Shown in pieces: positions 62,613 through 64,000 of a DNA stretch of 64,000 bases. This stretch comes from Vibrio sp. RE88 (GTDB taxonomy: Bacteria; Pseudomonadota; Gammaproteobacteria; Enterobacterales; Vibrionaceae). The translations under genes were made by a program, and so were the position numbers. The notes under the pieces are model-generated. The model was given only the letters and a program-made list of their open reading frames with translations, had not been told where the DNA came from and ran no database searches. The DNA lies in assembly GCF_013113835.1 (NCBI RefSeq), contig NZ_VTYQ01000004.1, positions 186,001 through 250,000 on the forward strand, given 5' to 3'. Every line of letters starts with the position of its first letter. Within the stretch, counting starts at the first letter, position 1.

Positions 62613-63371
62613 ATGTGCCGTTGGTTAGCCTATCAGGGAGAGTCAATTTACTTAGACGAATTGGTGTATGAACCTGAGCACTCGCTGGTGCATCAAAGCC
62701 TTGATGCAAGAAAAGCTGTGACAAGGGTCAACGCCGATGGCTTTGGGTTAGGCTGGTACACTGAGCGAGACACCCCTGGGCAGTTCCACGAAGTCTTACC
62801 GGCATGGGGAGATGAAAACCTGCGTTCTCTGGCACATCACATTCGTTCTCATCGGTTTATGGCGCATGTTCGCTCATCTACGGGTACACAGGTATCCCGC
62901 TCTAATTGCCATCCGTTTATCATCGACAACTGGATGTTTCTGCACAATGGTCAGATTGGTGAATTTGAGCGCGTTAAATATGAGCTGCAAAGTCAGTTAC
63001 CGGAATCATTGTTCCTTAAACGCATGGGTACGACCGACAGTGAACTGATTTTTCTTTTGATGCTCCACAATGGCCTGTGTGAACAGCCTGTTGAAGCGAT
63101 TCGTAAAACCATTATTGATATTAGCCAAATGATGAAATCGAAAGGTATTGAAGAGCCGTTAAAAGCGTCGATTTGTATTTCAGATGGAGAACAGTTTTGG
63201 GCGGTTCGTTATAGCTCTGATGATGACGCGCCAACCGTCTTCATACGACAAGAGGGCGCGAACATCGCTTTGGCCTCAGAGCCGCTGGAGAAAAGCTCAG
63301 ACTGGAAGGCGGTGCTTCCTCAAAGCATTTTGGAAATTAAAGGTGACGCCGTCACCTCTTATGCTATTTAG
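62613..63371 (+). CDS. Class II glutamine amidotransferase, YafJ-like
   Basis: A 252-residue amidotransferase of the YafJ/DUG3 type. The catalytic nucleophile is Cys2 (MCRWLAYQGE), freed by removal of Met. NADGFGLGWY and FMAHVRSSTGTQVSRSNCHPF, followed by FLHNGQIGEF, are the family signature. Relatives hydrolyse glutamine or gamma-glutamyl compounds; exact substrate open. It converges with the permease and overlaps it by 8 bp. Confidence 0.9.
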   Translation: MCRWLAYQGESIYLDELVYEPEHSLVHQSLDARKAVTRVNADGFGLGWYTERDTPGQFHEVLPAWGDENLRSLAHHIRSHRFMAHVRSSTGTQVSRSNCHPFIIDNWMFLHNGQIGEFERVKYELQSQLPESLFLKRMGTTDSELIFLLMLHNGLCEQPVEAIRKTIIDISQMMKSKGIEEPLKASICISDGEQFWAVRYSSDDDAPTVFIRQEGANIALASEPLEKSSDWKAVLPQSILEIKGDAVTSYAI

Positions 63372-64000
63372 CCTGACTTTGGTCCAGCGTTTGTCGCTTT
63401 CCCCATGGTAGGGACAATAAAACAAAGACAGCAACAGCGTATAGCATTGACCAACCTAAGCAGACAAACACGCCTGTGCAGATAAGTAATGACACGCCCG
63501 CAAGCCATTTGCTGATGCCGGTCAGGAGCTTGTAGGCAGATAACATCGCTAATAAATACACCAGAACGAAAATACCATTTGCCAGCTTAAGGAAGAACTC
63601 TAAGTCCAGCCCTGAAATTTCGCCCACTAGGCATGACAATACCAACACTACACCAACGGCCAACGTGGCGTTTGCAGGGACGCCTCGAATTGAGACTCTA
63701 GCTAGCGCACTTTGAGGCTTATACTCGCGCGCCTGCGCCCAAACCATCCTAGATAAGCTTTGTGTATATAGATTGACGCTGGCAAAGCAGGCTGCAAAAC
63801 CGAGAACGCTGATAAGAAGCTTAAACTGTTCACCGAATAGCATCTCTGACAGCCAAGGTATGGAAGTACTGTCAAATTCGCTGCTTCCGTAAGCCCCGTA
63901 TTTGAGTATGACGACAGAGCATGCCCAATAGGCTGCACCCGCCACAAAACAGCCTATGATGATCGCAATAGGGAAATCCCGTTGTGGATTCTTAAACTCT
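63364..64000 (-). CDS. APC-family amino-acid permease (cut by window edge)
   Basis: The frame stays open to the right edge (through the codons for EFKNPQRDFPIAIIIG), so the N-terminal part lies outside; at least 210 residues are seen. About five hydrophobic segments are visible, with APC-family features such as EFKNPQRDFPIA near the edge and SRMVWAQAREYKPQSALARVSIRGVPANATLAVG. The substrate may be an amino acid or polyamine. It overlaps the YafJ-like gene by 8 bp at the 3' end. Confidence 0.85.
   Translation of the reverse strand, partial: EFKNPQRDFPIAIIIGCFVAGAAYWACSVVILKYGAYGSSEFDSTSIPWLSEMLFGEQFKLLISVLGFAACFASVNLYTQSLSRMVWAQAREYKPQSALARVSIRGVPANATLAVGVVLVLSCLVGEISGLDLEFFLKLANGIFVLVYLLAMLSAYKLLTGISKWLAGVSLLICTGVFVCLGWSMLYAVAVFVLLSLPWGKRQTLDQSQAK

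Overview
The window reads as a gammaproteobacterium of the genus Vibrio, most likely its small chromosome (chromosome II). The basis is the rbsDACBKR operon, a complete heme-uptake cluster (tonB-exbB-exbD-hutBCD divergent from hutWXZ), the malK/malEFG divergon, a 176-residue HutZ, a CsrB-type RNA and a Qrr quorum-sensing RNA. In V. cholerae several of these sets lie on chromosome II (recalled, not searched). The species cannot be named from the sequence alone. No insertion sequence, prophage, CRISPR array or integron attachment site was seen; the layout is ordinary chromosomal backbone with dense regulatory DNA.

Layout. 0.1-2.5 kb: ugd, an RDD membrane protein and a small DUF3012-type lipoprotein. 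2.6-8.7 kb: ribose operon rbsDACBKR behind a 20-bp perfect RbsR-type palindrome. 8.9-13.5 kb: a signalling group (receiver/HD-GYP protein, PAS histidine kinase, periplasmic binding protein). 13.5-21.3 kb: DeaD helicase, Tat-type flavin amine oxidase, RNase II, a DUF3024-like protein, a PstS-like protein and a MaoC hydratase. 21.6 kb: tRNA-Ser(UGA). 21.8-25.5 kb: an M23 endopeptidase with a near-perfect Zur box (ShyB-like), an AraC regulator and a SetA-like sugar exporter. 25.5-33.3 kb: heme uptake and utilisation, ending in a PduO-like cobalamin adenosyltransferase homologue. 33.4-38.9 kb: maltose transport. 39-48.3 kb: small proteins, thioesterase, lipoprotein hydrolase, GAPDH, a binding-protein/outer-membrane-protein/hybrid-kinase triad and dCMP deaminase. 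48.3-49.1 kb: no protein gene, but a CsrB-family RNA with a VarA-type box upstream. 49.3-52.6 kb: TerC and codBA. 52.6-53.7 kb: a second gene-free stretch holding a Qrr RNA with sigma-54 promoter and LuxO boxes. 53.7-58.1 kb: HlyD-type exporter subunit with small membrane partner, AraC regulator and two unrecognised lipoproteins. 58.4-60.4 kb: two-component system. 60.4-64 kb: PNPOx-fold protein divergent from a MocR/PdxR regulator, a YafJ-type amidotransferase, and an amino-acid permease cut by the right edge.

How it works together. Three sugar or heme acquisition systems sit beside their own regulators. Two global regulatory RNAs, both invisible to ORF calling, are the most consequential elements: the CsrB-type RNA should titrate CsrA under VarS/VarA control, and the Qrr RNA should carry LuxO output of quorum sensing. 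A second, perfect VarA-type palindrome upstream of the 58.4-kb two-component system suggests a further link to the same circuit. Zinc (Zur box), iron (Fur-like box) and catabolite (CRP-like) sites are also visible. The best leads for less-described biology are the binding-protein/barrel/hybrid-kinase triad, the CxxC-sensor two-component system beside two orphan lipoproteins, and the HD-GYP/kinase/binding-protein group.
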